From assembly GCA_012797775.1 (NCBI GenBank), contig JAAZOM010000011.1, forward strand, positions 1-54,821: 54,821 nucleotides of DNA, written 5' to 3'. This DNA comes from Candidatus Kuenenbacteria bacterium. GTDB taxonomy: Bacteria; Patescibacteriota; Patescibacteriia; UBA2196; GWA2-42-15. Positions 28,635-38,116 of this stretch are shown piece after piece. The position numbers and the translations under genes were made by a program. Numbering within the stretch: position 1 is the stretch's first letter; each line of letters begins with the position of its first letter. Below the pieces are notes generated by a model. That model saw only the letters and a program-made list of their open reading frames with translations. It searched no databases and was not told the DNA's origin.

Positions 28635-30062
28635 ATGAATTTAACACAAAAAATAGCTTGGAATACGATAATCCATACCATTGGCAAATTTGGCGCTTCG
28701 GCTATTGGGGTTTTGGTAGTGGCTATTTTGACCCGATATTTGGGAGTGGAGGGGTATGGCGAGTACACTACGGTTTTTGCTTATCTTTTTTTCTTTGCGG
28801 TTTTGGCCGATTTGGGATTGTATGTGGTGACGATCAACGAGCTCAAAAGGAGCCAGTGGGGTGAGGAAAGATTTTTTAATAATATTTTTACCATGCGCTT
28901 TGTGTCAGCTATTTTTATGATGGCTCTGGCTGGGGCTCTGGTTTGGTTTTTTCCTTATAATAATAATATAAAATGGGGGGTGCTTTTGGCTTCACTGTCC
29001 GTAGCTTTGGGTTTGATTGACCAGACACTGGTGGCTTATTTTCAAAACAAGATTAATATGAAGATGGTGGCGGCGGCGGAGCTGGCTGGGAAAATATTGC
29101 TTTTGATTTTGACTGGGCTGGTGATTTCTCGGGGATTGGGACTGATGGCAATTTTGGCGACAGTGGTAATCGGGTTTGTTTTGAACGTCGGGATAAATCT
29201 GGTAGTTTTTTTGAAGCAAGCCAAGCTGAAATTGACATTTGACCTAATAGTATGGCGAGAAATATTTGGTAAGTCCTGGCCAATCGCGGTGACTAGTATT
29301 TTTTCTTTGATTTATTTCAAGGCCGACACCTTACTTCTGTCTATTTTGCCGATCAATCCAGCCTATGCTTTGAGTAATAGCGAAGCGGTAGGAATTTATG
29401 GCGCGCCGTATAAAATTTTGGAAGTGTTGATTGCTTGGCCGGCGATTTTTATGGGATTGGTTGGGCCGGTTTTGGCCAAGGCGTTTGCCGAGGGGGATCT
29501 GGCTGGTTTTAAGAAAGCCTGGCAAAAAGCGTTTGACGGTTTGGCGGTGATAATTTGGCCGATGATTGTGGGGACAACGATTTTGGCTAGACCAATAATT
29601 GTGCTTTTGGCCGGGGAGAGCTTTGCGGCGGCTGGGACAATTTTGAAAATATTGATTTGGGCGACGGGGATTATTTTTTTGAGTCATCTGACGACTTATG
29701 CGATTATCGCCATTGGCCGGCAAAAACAGATGATCAAATATTATCTTTCAGCAGCAGTGATCGCCCTGGTTTTGTATATAATTTTAATACCCAAATATGC
29801 CTACTTCGGTGCGGCTGGGGTGACAGTTGGGGTGGAATTATTTATGCTCATGGCTACGATGATTCTACTAGGAAAAGCGACGGGACTGAAAATAAATTTG
29901 ATGATTTTCGGTAAAGCCTTTTTGGCGGCAATGGTGATGGGGATGGCCTTGTGGCTGGCTAGTGGTTGGCACATTGTATTATCAATACCTCTGGGTATAA
30001 TTATATATTTAATAGTAATGTTTCTGGCTGGAGGAATAGACAGAAATCTATTAAAAAAGTGA
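28635..30062 (+). CDS. Polysaccharide flippase (MATE/MOP, Wzx-like)
   Basis: 475 aa with about 12-14 transmembrane segments. The N-terminus (LTQKIAWNTIIHTIGKFGASAIGVLVVAILTRYLGVEGYGEYTTVFAY) is typical of the Wzx/RfbX branch of the MOP superfamily, and ADLGLYVVTINELKR follows. These proteins flip undecaprenyl-linked oligosaccharides across the membrane. The downstream O-antigen-ligase-like gene, 10 bases away, supports a role in surface polysaccharide export. Confidence 0.88.
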   Translation: MNLTQKIAWNTIIHTIGKFGASAIGVLVVAILTRYLGVEGYGEYTTVFAYLFFFAVLADLGLYVVTINELKRSQWGEERFFNNIFTMRFVSAIFMMALAGALVWFFPYNNNIKWGVLLASLSVALGLIDQTLVAYFQNKINMKMVAAAELAGKILLLILTGLVISRGLGLMAILATVVIGFVLNVGINLVVFLKQAKLKLTFDLIVWREIFGKSWPIAVTSIFSLIYFKADTLLLSILPINPAYALSNSEAVGIYGAPYKILEVLIAWPAIFMGLVGPVLAKAFAEGDLAGFKKAWQKAFDGLAVIIWPMIVGTTILARPIIVLLAGESFAAAGTILKILIWATGIIFLSHLTTYAIIAIGRQKQMIKYYLSAAVIALVLYIILIPKYAYFGAAGVTVGVELFMLMATMILLGKATGLKINLMIFGKAFLAAMVMGMALWLASGWHIVLSIPLGIIIYLIVMFLAGGIDRNLLKK

Positions 30063-30072
30063 ACGATGAATT

Positions 30073-31392
30073 ATGGGTTATGTCTTTTTATTAACTTTAT
30101 ATTTTATTGCCTTTGCTGGCTTGGCGTGGAAGAAAATAAATTGGGCAATTTATTTGATAGTTTTTGCTTTGCCAGGCTATTTGATTCGGTTTAATTTGGG
30201 GCCAGTGCCGATGACGGTATTGGAAGGGATGATTTTGATTTTGTTTATAATTTTTTTATTGCGGCTACGGCGGGACGGAATTTTGGATTTTTGGAAAAAG
30301 ATTAGAGGGTTAAAATTGTTTCATTGTTTCATTGTTTCATTGCTGACGTTTTTATTGGCGGCAACGGTGGCGGTTTTGGTGGGGCCGGATTTGCGGGCGG
30401 CGCTTGGGATCTGGAAAGCTTATTTTGTGGAGCCAATATTGTTTTTTGGGGTTTTTGTGGCGGTGATAAAAAAAGAAGAGTTAAAAAATATTTTTTGGGC
30501 TTTGGCCGGATCGTCTTTGACAGTGAGCACGGTGGCTATTTATCAAAAATTGACCGGCAATTGGATCGCTAATGAGTTTTGGGCGGCCGAAGCGACGAGA
30601 AGGGTGAGCGGGATTTTCCCTTATCCGAATGCGCTGGCACTTTATTTGGGGCCGATAATCATATTATTAATTGGTTTTTTGGTCGGGCAGGAGAAAGAAA
30701 AGAGCAAATTGTTAAATTATTATAGTGTTAAATTGTTGGGATGGGGGATAGTGGCGTTGAGTTTATTATCAGTTTGGTGGAGCGGGTCAAAAGGAGCAAT
30801 GATAGGGGTAGTGGCCGGGTTGATATTTTACGCGATTTTTTATAGGGGTTATAGAAAATATTTTGTACCCTTGGTGGCGGTAATATTTTTGGTCGGGATA
30901 ATTTTGTTGCAGAGCGGTCGAATAAACCTAAAGGGAAACTATAGCGTAGAGGGCGGCGATTCCTTGACGGTACGTCAAGAAATGTGGATGGAGAGCTGGC
31001 AGATGCTCAAAACAAAACCAATTTTTGGGGCTGGTTTGGCCGGCTACCAGGAGGCAATGGAGCCATTTCACCAAAAAAGTTATATTGAGATTTATTTGTA
31101 TCCGCATAATATTGTTTTGAATTTTTGGAGTGAGTTGGGGATATTGGGGCTATTGGCGTTTATTCTGGTTATTGTTTGGTTTTATAAGAGAGTATTTTTT
31201 AGGCTAGATAAAGATTTAGGATTTGCGATTTATGATTTAAGAATATTATTAGCGGCGACGATGGCCGTGATTATAGTGCACGGCTTGGTGGATGTGCCTT
31301 ATTTTAAAAATGATTTGAGTGTGTTTTTTTGGCTACTAGTTGGAATGATGGCGGTAGATAATATTCGCCAAAAAAACAAACAGCAGGTATAA
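30073..31392 (+). CDS. O-antigen ligase/polymerase family membrane protein (Wzy_C)
   Basis: 439 aa, around 10-12 membrane segments. The hallmark loop is the stretch RVSGIFPYPNALALYLGP followed later by VWWSGSKGAMIGV and TKPIFGAGLAGYQEAM...YLYPHNIVLNFWSELGILGL, the Wzy_C signature with the PHN(I/L)xLN(F/I)W motif. It ligates or polymerises lipid-linked glycans on the outer membrane face. A ninefold-base tandem repeat (TTGTTTCA units at about 30318-30346) and an ATTTATGATTTAAG-type repeat (about 31227-31245) are read in frame. Confidence 0.87.
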   Translation: MGYVFLLTLYFIAFAGLAWKKINWAIYLIVFALPGYLIRFNLGPVPMTVLEGMILILFIIFLLRLRRDGILDFWKKIRGLKLFHCFIVSLLTFLLAATVAVLVGPDLRAALGIWKAYFVEPILFFGVFVAVIKKEELKNIFWALAGSSLTVSTVAIYQKLTGNWIANEFWAAEATRRVSGIFPYPNALALYLGPIIILLIGFLVGQEKEKSKLLNYYSVKLLGWGIVALSLLSVWWSGSKGAMIGVVAGLIFYAIFYRGYRKYFVPLVAVIFLVGIILLQSGRINLKGNYSVEGGDSLTVRQEMWMESWQMLKTKPIFGAGLAGYQEAMEPFHQKSYIEIYLYPHNIVLNFWSELGILGLLAFILVIVWFYKRVFFRLDKDLGFAIYDLRILLAATMAVIIVHGLVDVPYFKNDLSVFFWLLVGMMAVDNIRQKNKQQV

Positions 31393-31429
31393 TTAAGGTG
31401 GGTAAGAATTATGAATTAAGGATAAAAAC

Positions 31430-33541
31430 ATGGTAGATAGCAATCAAATACAAAAAAAATTAAATGATCTCCTGGCTGGCATTGATGACGGGGACGAAGA
31501 TGTTTTTTTGGTTGAATCAGCAAAGCAGGAGCAACAAACCCCACAAACAGCTCCTATGGTGCCAGTAGAGCCGAAGATAAAAACAGAGCAAGAGGCGTCA
31601 GGCGTGCTCGAAGAAAAAGCGCAGTCAATTTTTTTATCAGAAGAAAAACCGCCGGAGCCAGAGAGCGGGGTGGAGGAAAAAAAAGAGGAAACAAAAGACA
31701 CCACGCCGCCAGAGGAGCGATTATTATTAGATAATAAAGATGGGGCAGAAGGGGCAGCGGGTGATTTTTTAGAGGGAAAAGGTGTATTGATAAAAGAAAA
31801 ACAAGATATACCATTTGTTCAAAAAGAAGAGATTGCTATAGAGGAAAGACCATCTGGATTTACTATAAAAAATAATGGCTTTTTGGGTAAACAAGCAGAA
31901 CTTAATGACAAAATAAGGGCGATGGAGTCAGACAGGAGAGAAGATCAGATAAAAATGAAAGCCATGAATTTGGGTTTTGGTTATATAAACTTGCGAGGGT
32001 TGCCGATAATGGCTGAATTTTTGAAATTAGTAGAAGAGGATGAGGCCAAGGAGGCTAGACTTGTTTGTTTTTTTTATAAGCGCGGTGAGGGGTTGAGGTT
32101 GGCCATTGCCGGAATGAGCCCCGGGGCGCAAGAGCTAATAGCTAAAATAAAAGAAGAACATCCGGGAGAAAGAGTCTCTATTTTTCTGACAAGCGAGGAG
32201 AGTATAGATGCCGTCCTGAGGCTTTATGCCTCAATCCCAAAAAAGGTGGAGAGGATAGATGATATAAAAGTTTTGGAAGGAGAAATTTCTCAATCAAGCC
32301 AAGAGATTGGTGATATAAAAGAAATACAGGAAAAGATTAACGGGGCTTCTACTACAGAGGCCATGGGCGTTATAATAATGGCGGCCGCCAGGATTGAAGC
32401 GAGTGATATTCATATAGAGGCAGAGGAGAATGATGTAAAAGTGAGATTTAGAATAGATGGCGTCTTGCACGACGTAGCGGTTTTGGCCAAAGAGAAATGG
32501 AATCATTTGGTGGCCAGAATAAAATTAAATGCTGGGCTGAAAATCAATATACAAGACAGGCCACAGGATGGAAATTTTAATTTATTAATATTGGATAAGC
32601 CAATTGATTTTAGAGTCTCTACTTTGCCGACAAATTACGGAGAGAGCGTGGCGATGAGAATTTTATATCATGACAAGATAAAGAAGATGAGCCTTGACAA
32701 TTTGGGTTTGGATGAGTATAACCGGGCTATTTTAGAAAAAGAAATAATCAAACCAAATGGGCTTTTGGTGATAACTGGACCGACGGGATCTGGTAAGACG
32801 ACAACATTGTATTCTATTTTGAATAAATTAAATTCTTCGGATAATAAAATAATCACAGTGGAAGACCCAATAGAGTATAAACTTGAGGGGATTAATCAGT
32901 CGGAGGTCAGAGAAGATAAAGGTTATACTTTTGCCAAGGCTTTGCGGTCACTGGTGCGCCAGGATCCGGATGTTATTCTGGTGGGTGAAATCAGGGACGA
33001 GGAAACCGTGGACATAGTTTTAAATGCTGCTCTGACCGGGCACTTGGTGCTGTCTACTATTCATACCAATAGTGCGGCCGGGACAATCCCTAGATTTATG
33101 GCTCTTGGAGCAAAACCATATCTGCTTTCTCCGGCGATAAATGTAGCGATATCACAAAGATTGGTGCGCCGGGTCTGCCAGGCGTGCAAGGAGACAGAGG
33201 CTCTTGATGAACTGAAGAAAGAAAGATTGCAACAGGAGGTGGCCATTTTACCCGATAAATATAGGAGTATTATTAGTCCGGAAAATTTTGATAAAATAAC
33301 TTTTTATAAGGGTAAGGGGTGCAAGGAGTGCTCTGGTCTTGGCTATAAGGGGCAGATAGCTATTTTTGAGATCTTAAGGATAAATGATGAGATAAAAAAT
33401 ATGGTTTTGGCTGGAGAAATATCAGAACAGCAGATAAAACAGGTGGCCGCAAAAGATGGAATGGTATCTTTGGCTCAAGATGGTATTTTAAAAGCGGTCA
33501 GGGGGGTTACCAGTCTGGAAGAGGTGTTTAGGGTGGCCTAA
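31430..33541 (+). CDS. pilB: Type IV pilus assembly ATPase PilB/GspE family
   Basis: 703 aa. The first 150 residues are Pro/Glu-rich and probably disordered. The N2-type region (LGFGYINLRGLPIMAEFLKLV) precedes the ATPase: ARIEASDIHIEAEENDVKVRFRIDGVLHDV, Walker A TGPTGSGKTTTLYSIL, Asp box EDPIEYKLEGINQSEV, Walker B RQDPDVILVGEIRDEETVD, His box TGHLVLSTIHTNSA. The C-terminal tetracysteine zinc site is CQACKE / CKECSGLGYKGQ. It powers pilus extension. Other pilus genes are not in the window. Confidence 0.94.
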   Translation: MVDSNQIQKKLNDLLAGIDDGDEDVFLVESAKQEQQTPQTAPMVPVEPKIKTEQEASGVLEEKAQSIFLSEEKPPEPESGVEEKKEETKDTTPPEERLLLDNKDGAEGAAGDFLEGKGVLIKEKQDIPFVQKEEIAIEERPSGFTIKNNGFLGKQAELNDKIRAMESDRREDQIKMKAMNLGFGYINLRGLPIMAEFLKLVEEDEAKEARLVCFFYKRGEGLRLAIAGMSPGAQELIAKIKEEHPGERVSIFLTSEESIDAVLRLYASIPKKVERIDDIKVLEGEISQSSQEIGDIKEIQEKINGASTTEAMGVIIMAAARIEASDIHIEAEENDVKVRFRIDGVLHDVAVLAKEKWNHLVARIKLNAGLKINIQDRPQDGNFNLLILDKPIDFRVSTLPTNYGESVAMRILYHDKIKKMSLDNLGLDEYNRAILEKEIIKPNGLLVITGPTGSGKTTTLYSILNKLNSSDNKIITVEDPIEYKLEGINQSEVREDKGYTFAKALRSLVRQDPDVILVGEIRDEETVDIVLNAALTGHLVLSTIHTNSAAGTIPRFMALGAKPYLLSPAINVAISQRLVRRVCQACKETEALDELKKERLQQEVAILPDKYRSIISPENFDKITFYKGKGCKECSGLGYKGQIAIFEILRINDEIKNMVLAGEISEQQIKQVAAKDGMVSLAQDGILKAVRGVTSLEEVFRVA

Positions 33542-33559
33542 AAATAGAGAAAGAATTTT

Positions 33560-33590
33560 AAAACCCCGATATTGAATCGGGGTTTTGATA
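33560..33590. terminator. Terminator between convergent pilB and M23 genes
   Basis: AAAACCCCGAT-ATTG-AATCGGGGTTTT; 8-bp GC-rich stem with A and T tails on either side. Confidence 0.82.
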
Positions 33591-33599
33591 ATTGTATTT

Positions 33600-34925
33600 T
33601 TATAGATAACTAAGGGGATTTCCTCTGGATCCATTGATAATAATTTCTAGATGGATGTGTGGCCCGGTTGACCAACCCGTAGAACCGACTTCGCCCAAGA
33701 CTTCGCCCTGGCTGACTTGGTCGCCTACTTTGACATAAAGCTTTCTAGAGTGGGCATACAGACTTTTGACTCCGTTGCCGTGATTGACGACGATATTGTA
33801 GCCGTAACCGGTAGACCAGCCAGCCCTCTCTACCCGCCCTCCTTTCATGGCATATATGGGGCTGCCTGATTTGGCTCCAATATCAATGGCATTGTGTCTC
33901 CAGCTAAAATATTGAGTGATACGACGGGAGTTGCTCGGCCAAACAAAACTTTTGTCGGCGTTGGTGGCTGGTTTGTCGGAAAATATATTTTTTATAGAGC
34001 CAGTGCTGCGGCTAGCAAGGGTGCCGCTGGAAAGCGGTTTGCCGTCGGGGATAATAATTTTTTGTTTTATTTTTATATTGGCGGCGTCGGCGATATTATT
34101 GTAAGATAATATTTTTTCTATGCTGGAGCCGAATTTTTTGGCGATGCTGCCAAGGGTGTCACCAGACTTTATATTGTAGGTAACGCCATTGGTCGGTAGG
34201 ATGGAGAGTTTTTCTCCCGGTCGGATATAGCTGCCAATAGAGAGGTTGTTTTCCCAAAGAAGGGTGTTGATAGAAATATTGAAGCGGCTGGCAATACTCC
34301 CCAAGGTGTCACCAGCCTGTACTGTATATGTTTGGATGGTGTTACCTTGGTTGGCAGGAACAGTGCCTCCGTTTTCGGTGAAGGGAGAAATGTTTGATTT
34401 TATCAAAGCCTCACCAGACTGCGAGAGGAGGGCGAGAGACTTGTTTTCGGGGCTGGTTTCCTGGGTATCTATTTTTTTTCTACTTTCCAAAGTATCAAGC
34501 TGACTCAAAATAGTTTCTGTTTTTGGATAGCCGGACTCTTTTTTATTTAAGTTTGATTTTTCAACAATTTCTTCTTCGTTTTCTGGGATAAAAATTTTGG
34601 CCAAAATACTATTTTTATTAAATTCGTCGGCATAAGCGTTTTTGGTCGAAAGGTTTGTGATAATAATAAGTAAAAAGATTATTAAGAGAATAGTGTGAAC
34701 AATATATTTTTGACGAAAAGATTTTTTGTACTCAACAAGTTGTTGGCTCAGGGTGTCCTCAAAAAATATTTTTTTTATTTTTTTTTCTAAAAATAAAAAA
34801 ACCTTATAAAAAGGTACAAGAATTTTTCTAAAAAACACAAGCCACAAGTTTTTGCCAAGCAAGGAGGTTATTTTTAAAAAAAACCTGGAAAATAGGGAAG
34901 CAAGTTGGCTGAATATTTTTAGCAT
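33600..34925 (-). CDS. LysM-M23 peptidoglycan endopeptidase
   Basis: 441 aa. A cytoplasmic N-terminal part with several Lys-rich helices, one membrane segment (about residues 77-96, IVHTILLIIFLLIIITNLS), a Ser/Thr-rich linker, two LysM repeats (YTVQAGDTLGSIASRFNISINTLLWENNL and YNIKSGDTLGSIAKKFGSSIEKILSYNNI), then an M23 domain: WRHNAIDIGAKSGSPIYAMKGGRVERAGWSTGYGYNIVVNHGNGVKSLYAH and GSTGWSTGPHIHLEI. The zinc ligands H and D (RHNAID) and the final HxH are all present, so it should be an active peptidoglycan cross-link hydrolase anchored in the membrane. Confidence 0.93.
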   Translation of the reverse strand: MLKIFSQLASLFSRFFLKITSLLGKNLWLVFFRKILVPFYKVFLFLEKKIKKIFFEDTLSQQLVEYKKSFRQKYIVHTILLIIFLLIIITNLSTKNAYADEFNKNSILAKIFIPENEEEIVEKSNLNKKESGYPKTETILSQLDTLESRKKIDTQETSPENKSLALLSQSGEALIKSNISPFTENGGTVPANQGNTIQTYTVQAGDTLGSIASRFNISINTLLWENNLSIGSYIRPGEKLSILPTNGVTYNIKSGDTLGSIAKKFGSSIEKILSYNNIADAANIKIKQKIIIPDGKPLSSGTLASRSTGSIKNIFSDKPATNADKSFVWPSNSRRITQYFSWRHNAIDIGAKSGSPIYAMKGGRVERAGWSTGYGYNIVVNHGNGVKSLYAHSRKLYVKVGDQVSQGEVLGEVGSTGWSTGPHIHLEIIINGSRGNPLSYL

Positions 34926-35089
34926 AAAGAATTAACAAATTGGTGCCTAGCCATGACAATTCGTTGGTATTTAGCGTATCAAAAAAGGCAAATTTAGTAA
35001 AGCTTAATAAATTTGATTTTGGACAAAGTAAGTGATAAGATAAAGGACACTGGAGCATAAAAACATTAAAACACGAAAGCATAAAATAT

Positions 35090-38047
35090 ATGGAGAAATA
35101 TAATCCACAACTAATAGAACCCAAGTGGCAAATAATTTGGGAAGAACAAAAATTATTTCGAGCTAAAGAGTCTGCCTCTTCGGCCGATGGGGATGAAAAT
35201 AAAAAGAAATTTTATGGGTTGATAGAGTTCCCGTATCCTTCTGGCGATGGTCTGCATACTGGGCATTTGCGATCTAATACCGCCATGGATATTATTGCGA
35301 GGAAGAGACGGATGCAGGGCTATAGCGTGTTATATCCGATTGGTTTTGACGCGTTTGGCTTGCCCACAGAAAATTATGCCATCAAGAAAAAAATAAAACC
35401 CCAAGAGGCAACAGCTAAAAATATTGCCACTTTTACCAAACAGCTGAAAGAAGCTGGTTTTTCTTTTGATTGGAGCCGGTCATTTTCCACCACCGATGAG
35501 GATTATTATAAATGGACGCAGTGGATTTTTGTACAGATGTTTAAGCACGGTTTGGCTGAAAAGAAAAAAGAAACAATTAATTGGTGTACTTCATGCAAGA
35601 TTGGTTTGGCCAATGAAGAGGTGGTGAATGGAGTGTGCGAAAGATGTGGGGGCGAGGTAATAAAAAAGGATAAAGAGCAGTGGGTTTTGAAAATTACCCA
35701 ATATGCTGATCGGTTGATTGAAGATTTGGATTTGGTAAATTATTTGGAGCGAATAAAGACACAACAGATAAACTGGATAGGAAAAAGTGAAGGTGCATCT
35801 ATAAAATTTCCAATTTTTAATTTCCAATTTCCAAATAAATCTCAAATCTCAAATTCCAACAACCAAGATTATTTAGAGGTGTTTACGACTAGACCAGATA
35901 CTTTGTTTGGTGTGACTTTTATGGTGGTGGCACCGGAACATTCAATTATCAAAAATCAATTAGCAATTATCAATAACAAAGAAGAGGTTTTGAATTATAT
36001 TGAAGAGGCAAAAAATAAATCAGAATTAGAGCGAACAGATTTAAATAAAGAAAAAACTGGTGTAGAAATAAAAGGCATTAAAGCGATCAATCCAGTCAAT
36101 GGTAAAGAGATTCCGATTTTTGTGGCAGATTATGTGGTGATGGGATATGGTACAGGCGCCATTATGGCCGTGCCAGCGCATGATGAAAGAGATTTTGAGT
36201 TTGCGAAGAAGTATGGGATAGAAATAAAGCAGGTGGTGGCGTTAAAATTTGATGATTATAAAAGGACTATAAAAGTATTAGAGGCATTAAAAGAAATTCA
36301 AGATAAGGCCACAGAGCAAAAGTTGGACATCTGGTTGTTGGGTGGTTTGGCTTCTGCTTTTGTGGCGCGAACGATATATCGGGTGCATGAAGATTTGGAT
36401 TTGATCGTAAAAAATGATAGTGATTTGAACCGACTGAAAGATCTTTTGCTTAATTTGGGTTATATCTTTGAAGGTGAACAAAATTACGAGGATGATACGC
36501 AGCTTTTTGATTTTAGATCGTCTAGCGGGGTCAAGGTTCAGATTGGCAAAAATCAGGGTAAGTTAGGAATTGAAAATGGTGATTTTATAAATACCAGGCT
36601 GGAGCTGGCGGGTGTGACGTCTTTGGTTTTATCTGAGAGGTTTCTTGAGAATTTTAAAAAATGGAGGCGTACACAAGAATGGGTACAGGACTATCAGATA
36701 GTGGCCGATGATTTGGATTTGGAATTTATGTTCGGCCGAGTGATAACTGAAGATGGATTTGCTGTTAATTCTGGTGAATTTGATGGATTATCAACAAGGG
36801 AGTTTAAGGAAAAAATTATTAAATGGCTAGAAGAAAAAAATATTGGTAAAAAACAAATACAATATAAATTGCATGATTGGATTTTTTCAAGACAACGATA
36901 TTGGGGCGAACCGATTCCTATGGTGTATTGCGAAAAGTGTGGTTGGCAAACCGTGCCAGAAAATGAACTACCAATTGTTTTGCCCGAAATTGACGATTAT
37001 CTTCCAACCGATGAAGGTGATTCACCCTTGGCTAAAAATGAGAGTTGGGTGAAAACCAAATGCCCGGTGTGCGGCGGCGAGGCGAGGCGGGAAACTGATG
37101 TCATGCCCAATTGGGCTGGTTCGAATTGGTATTTTGTTCGCTATACTGATCCGAAAAACGAAAAAATGATGGTGGATCCAGAGCGCGCCAAATATTGGCT
37201 ACCAGTTGATTGGTATAATGGCGGCATGGAGCATACCACCTTGCATCTTTTGTATTCCAGATTTGTGTGGAAATTTTTGTATGATATTGGCGCCGTGCCG
37301 AAAGAGTGCGGCGTGGAACCATACGCAAAAAGAACAGCGCATGGCATGATTTTGGGTGAGGGTGGAGTGAAGATGAGTAAGTCAAAAGGCAATGTGATCA
37401 ACCCTGATGAATATGTAAAAAAATACGGGGCTGACACGCTTCGGGTTTATGAGATGTTTATGGGACCGTTTGATCAGCCGATTGCCTGGGAGGACAAGAG
37501 TGTGAATGGGGTGTATAGGTTTTTGAATAGAGTATGGTCATTGCAGGACAAGCTCCAAGCAAGTTCCAAATCTCAAACTTCAAATTCTAAATTAATTACA
37601 TTACTACATCAGACAATTAAAAAGGTGGAGGAGGATATTGAGGAAATGAAGTTTAATACGGCAGTGGCGCAGATGATGATTTTCCTTAATGAGTTGGAAA
37701 AAACAGAAGAATTATCTCAAGGATTGTGGGAGAAATTTATTTTGATTTTATCTCCCTTTGCGCCGCACCTGGCGGAAGAGTTGTGGCAGAATTTGGGACA
37801 CAAAGAATCCTTGGTGCATGAGAAATGGCCAGAGTATGATCCAGCCCTAATCAGGGCAGAAGAGTTTGAATTGGTAATTCAAATAAATGGCAAGGTCAGA
37901 GAAAGGATTTTGGTGGCAACGGATATTGGCGAGGAAGAGGTAAAAGAGCTAGCTCTCAAGAGCGATAAGGTACAAAAGTGGCTGGAAGGTAAAGAGCCAA
38001 AAAAGATGGTTTATATCAAAGGGAAGTTGTTGAGTATGGTAATATAA
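35090..38047 (+). CDS. leuS: Leucyl-tRNA synthetase with inserted nucleotidyltransferase-like domain
   Basis: 985 aa against about 810-870 normally. Class I signatures: PYPSGDGLHTGHLRSNT (HIGH), GVKMSKSKGNVINP (KMSKS), zinc-type CTSCKIGLANEEVV...CERCGGEV and CEKCGW...CPVCGG, and editing CP1 with TTRPDTLFGVTF and YGTGAIMAVPAHDERD. After that last motif (residue 384) come about 165 extra residues before NSGEFDGLSTREFKEKI resumes normal LeuRS sequence. The insert carries DIWLLGGLASAFVARTIYRVHEDLDLIV, a pattern of small ANT(2'')/LinA-like nucleotidyltransferases. Short repeats at 35803-35866 and 37551-37596 are also in frame. The HIGH, KMSKS and core anticodon parts are intact, so the enzyme is probably functional. 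Confidence 0.95.
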   Translation: MEKYNPQLIEPKWQIIWEEQKLFRAKESASSADGDENKKKFYGLIEFPYPSGDGLHTGHLRSNTAMDIIARKRRMQGYSVLYPIGFDAFGLPTENYAIKKKIKPQEATAKNIATFTKQLKEAGFSFDWSRSFSTTDEDYYKWTQWIFVQMFKHGLAEKKKETINWCTSCKIGLANEEVVNGVCERCGGEVIKKDKEQWVLKITQYADRLIEDLDLVNYLERIKTQQINWIGKSEGASIKFPIFNFQFPNKSQISNSNNQDYLEVFTTRPDTLFGVTFMVVAPEHSIIKNQLAIINNKEEVLNYIEEAKNKSELERTDLNKEKTGVEIKGIKAINPVNGKEIPIFVADYVVMGYGTGAIMAVPAHDERDFEFAKKYGIEIKQVVALKFDDYKRTIKVLEALKEIQDKATEQKLDIWLLGGLASAFVARTIYRVHEDLDLIVKNDSDLNRLKDLLLNLGYIFEGEQNYEDDTQLFDFRSSSGVKVQIGKNQGKLGIENGDFINTRLELAGVTSLVLSERFLENFKKWRRTQEWVQDYQIVADDLDLEFMFGRVITEDGFAVNSGEFDGLSTREFKEKIIKWLEEKNIGKKQIQYKLHDWIFSRQRYWGEPIPMVYCEKCGWQTVPENELPIVLPEIDDYLPTDEGDSPLAKNESWVKTKCPVCGGEARRETDVMPNWAGSNWYFVRYTDPKNEKMMVDPERAKYWLPVDWYNGGMEHTTLHLLYSRFVWKFLYDIGAVPKECGVEPYAKRTAHGMILGEGGVKMSKSKGNVINPDEYVKKYGADTLRVYEMFMGPFDQPIAWEDKSVNGVYRFLNRVWSLQDKLQASSKSQTSNSKLITLLHQTIKKVEEDIEEMKFNTAVAQMMIFLNELEKTEELSQGLWEKFILILSPFAPHLAEELWQNLGHKESLVHEKWPEYDPALIRAEEFELVIQINGKVRERILVATDIGEEEVKELALKSDKVQKWLEGKEPKKMVYIKGKLLSMVI

Positions 38048-38116
38048 AAGTAACGTGTAATAAGTAATGAGTAATGTGGACAAGGAGTGTTTTTATAAAA
38101 TTAAAAATCGGAAAAT

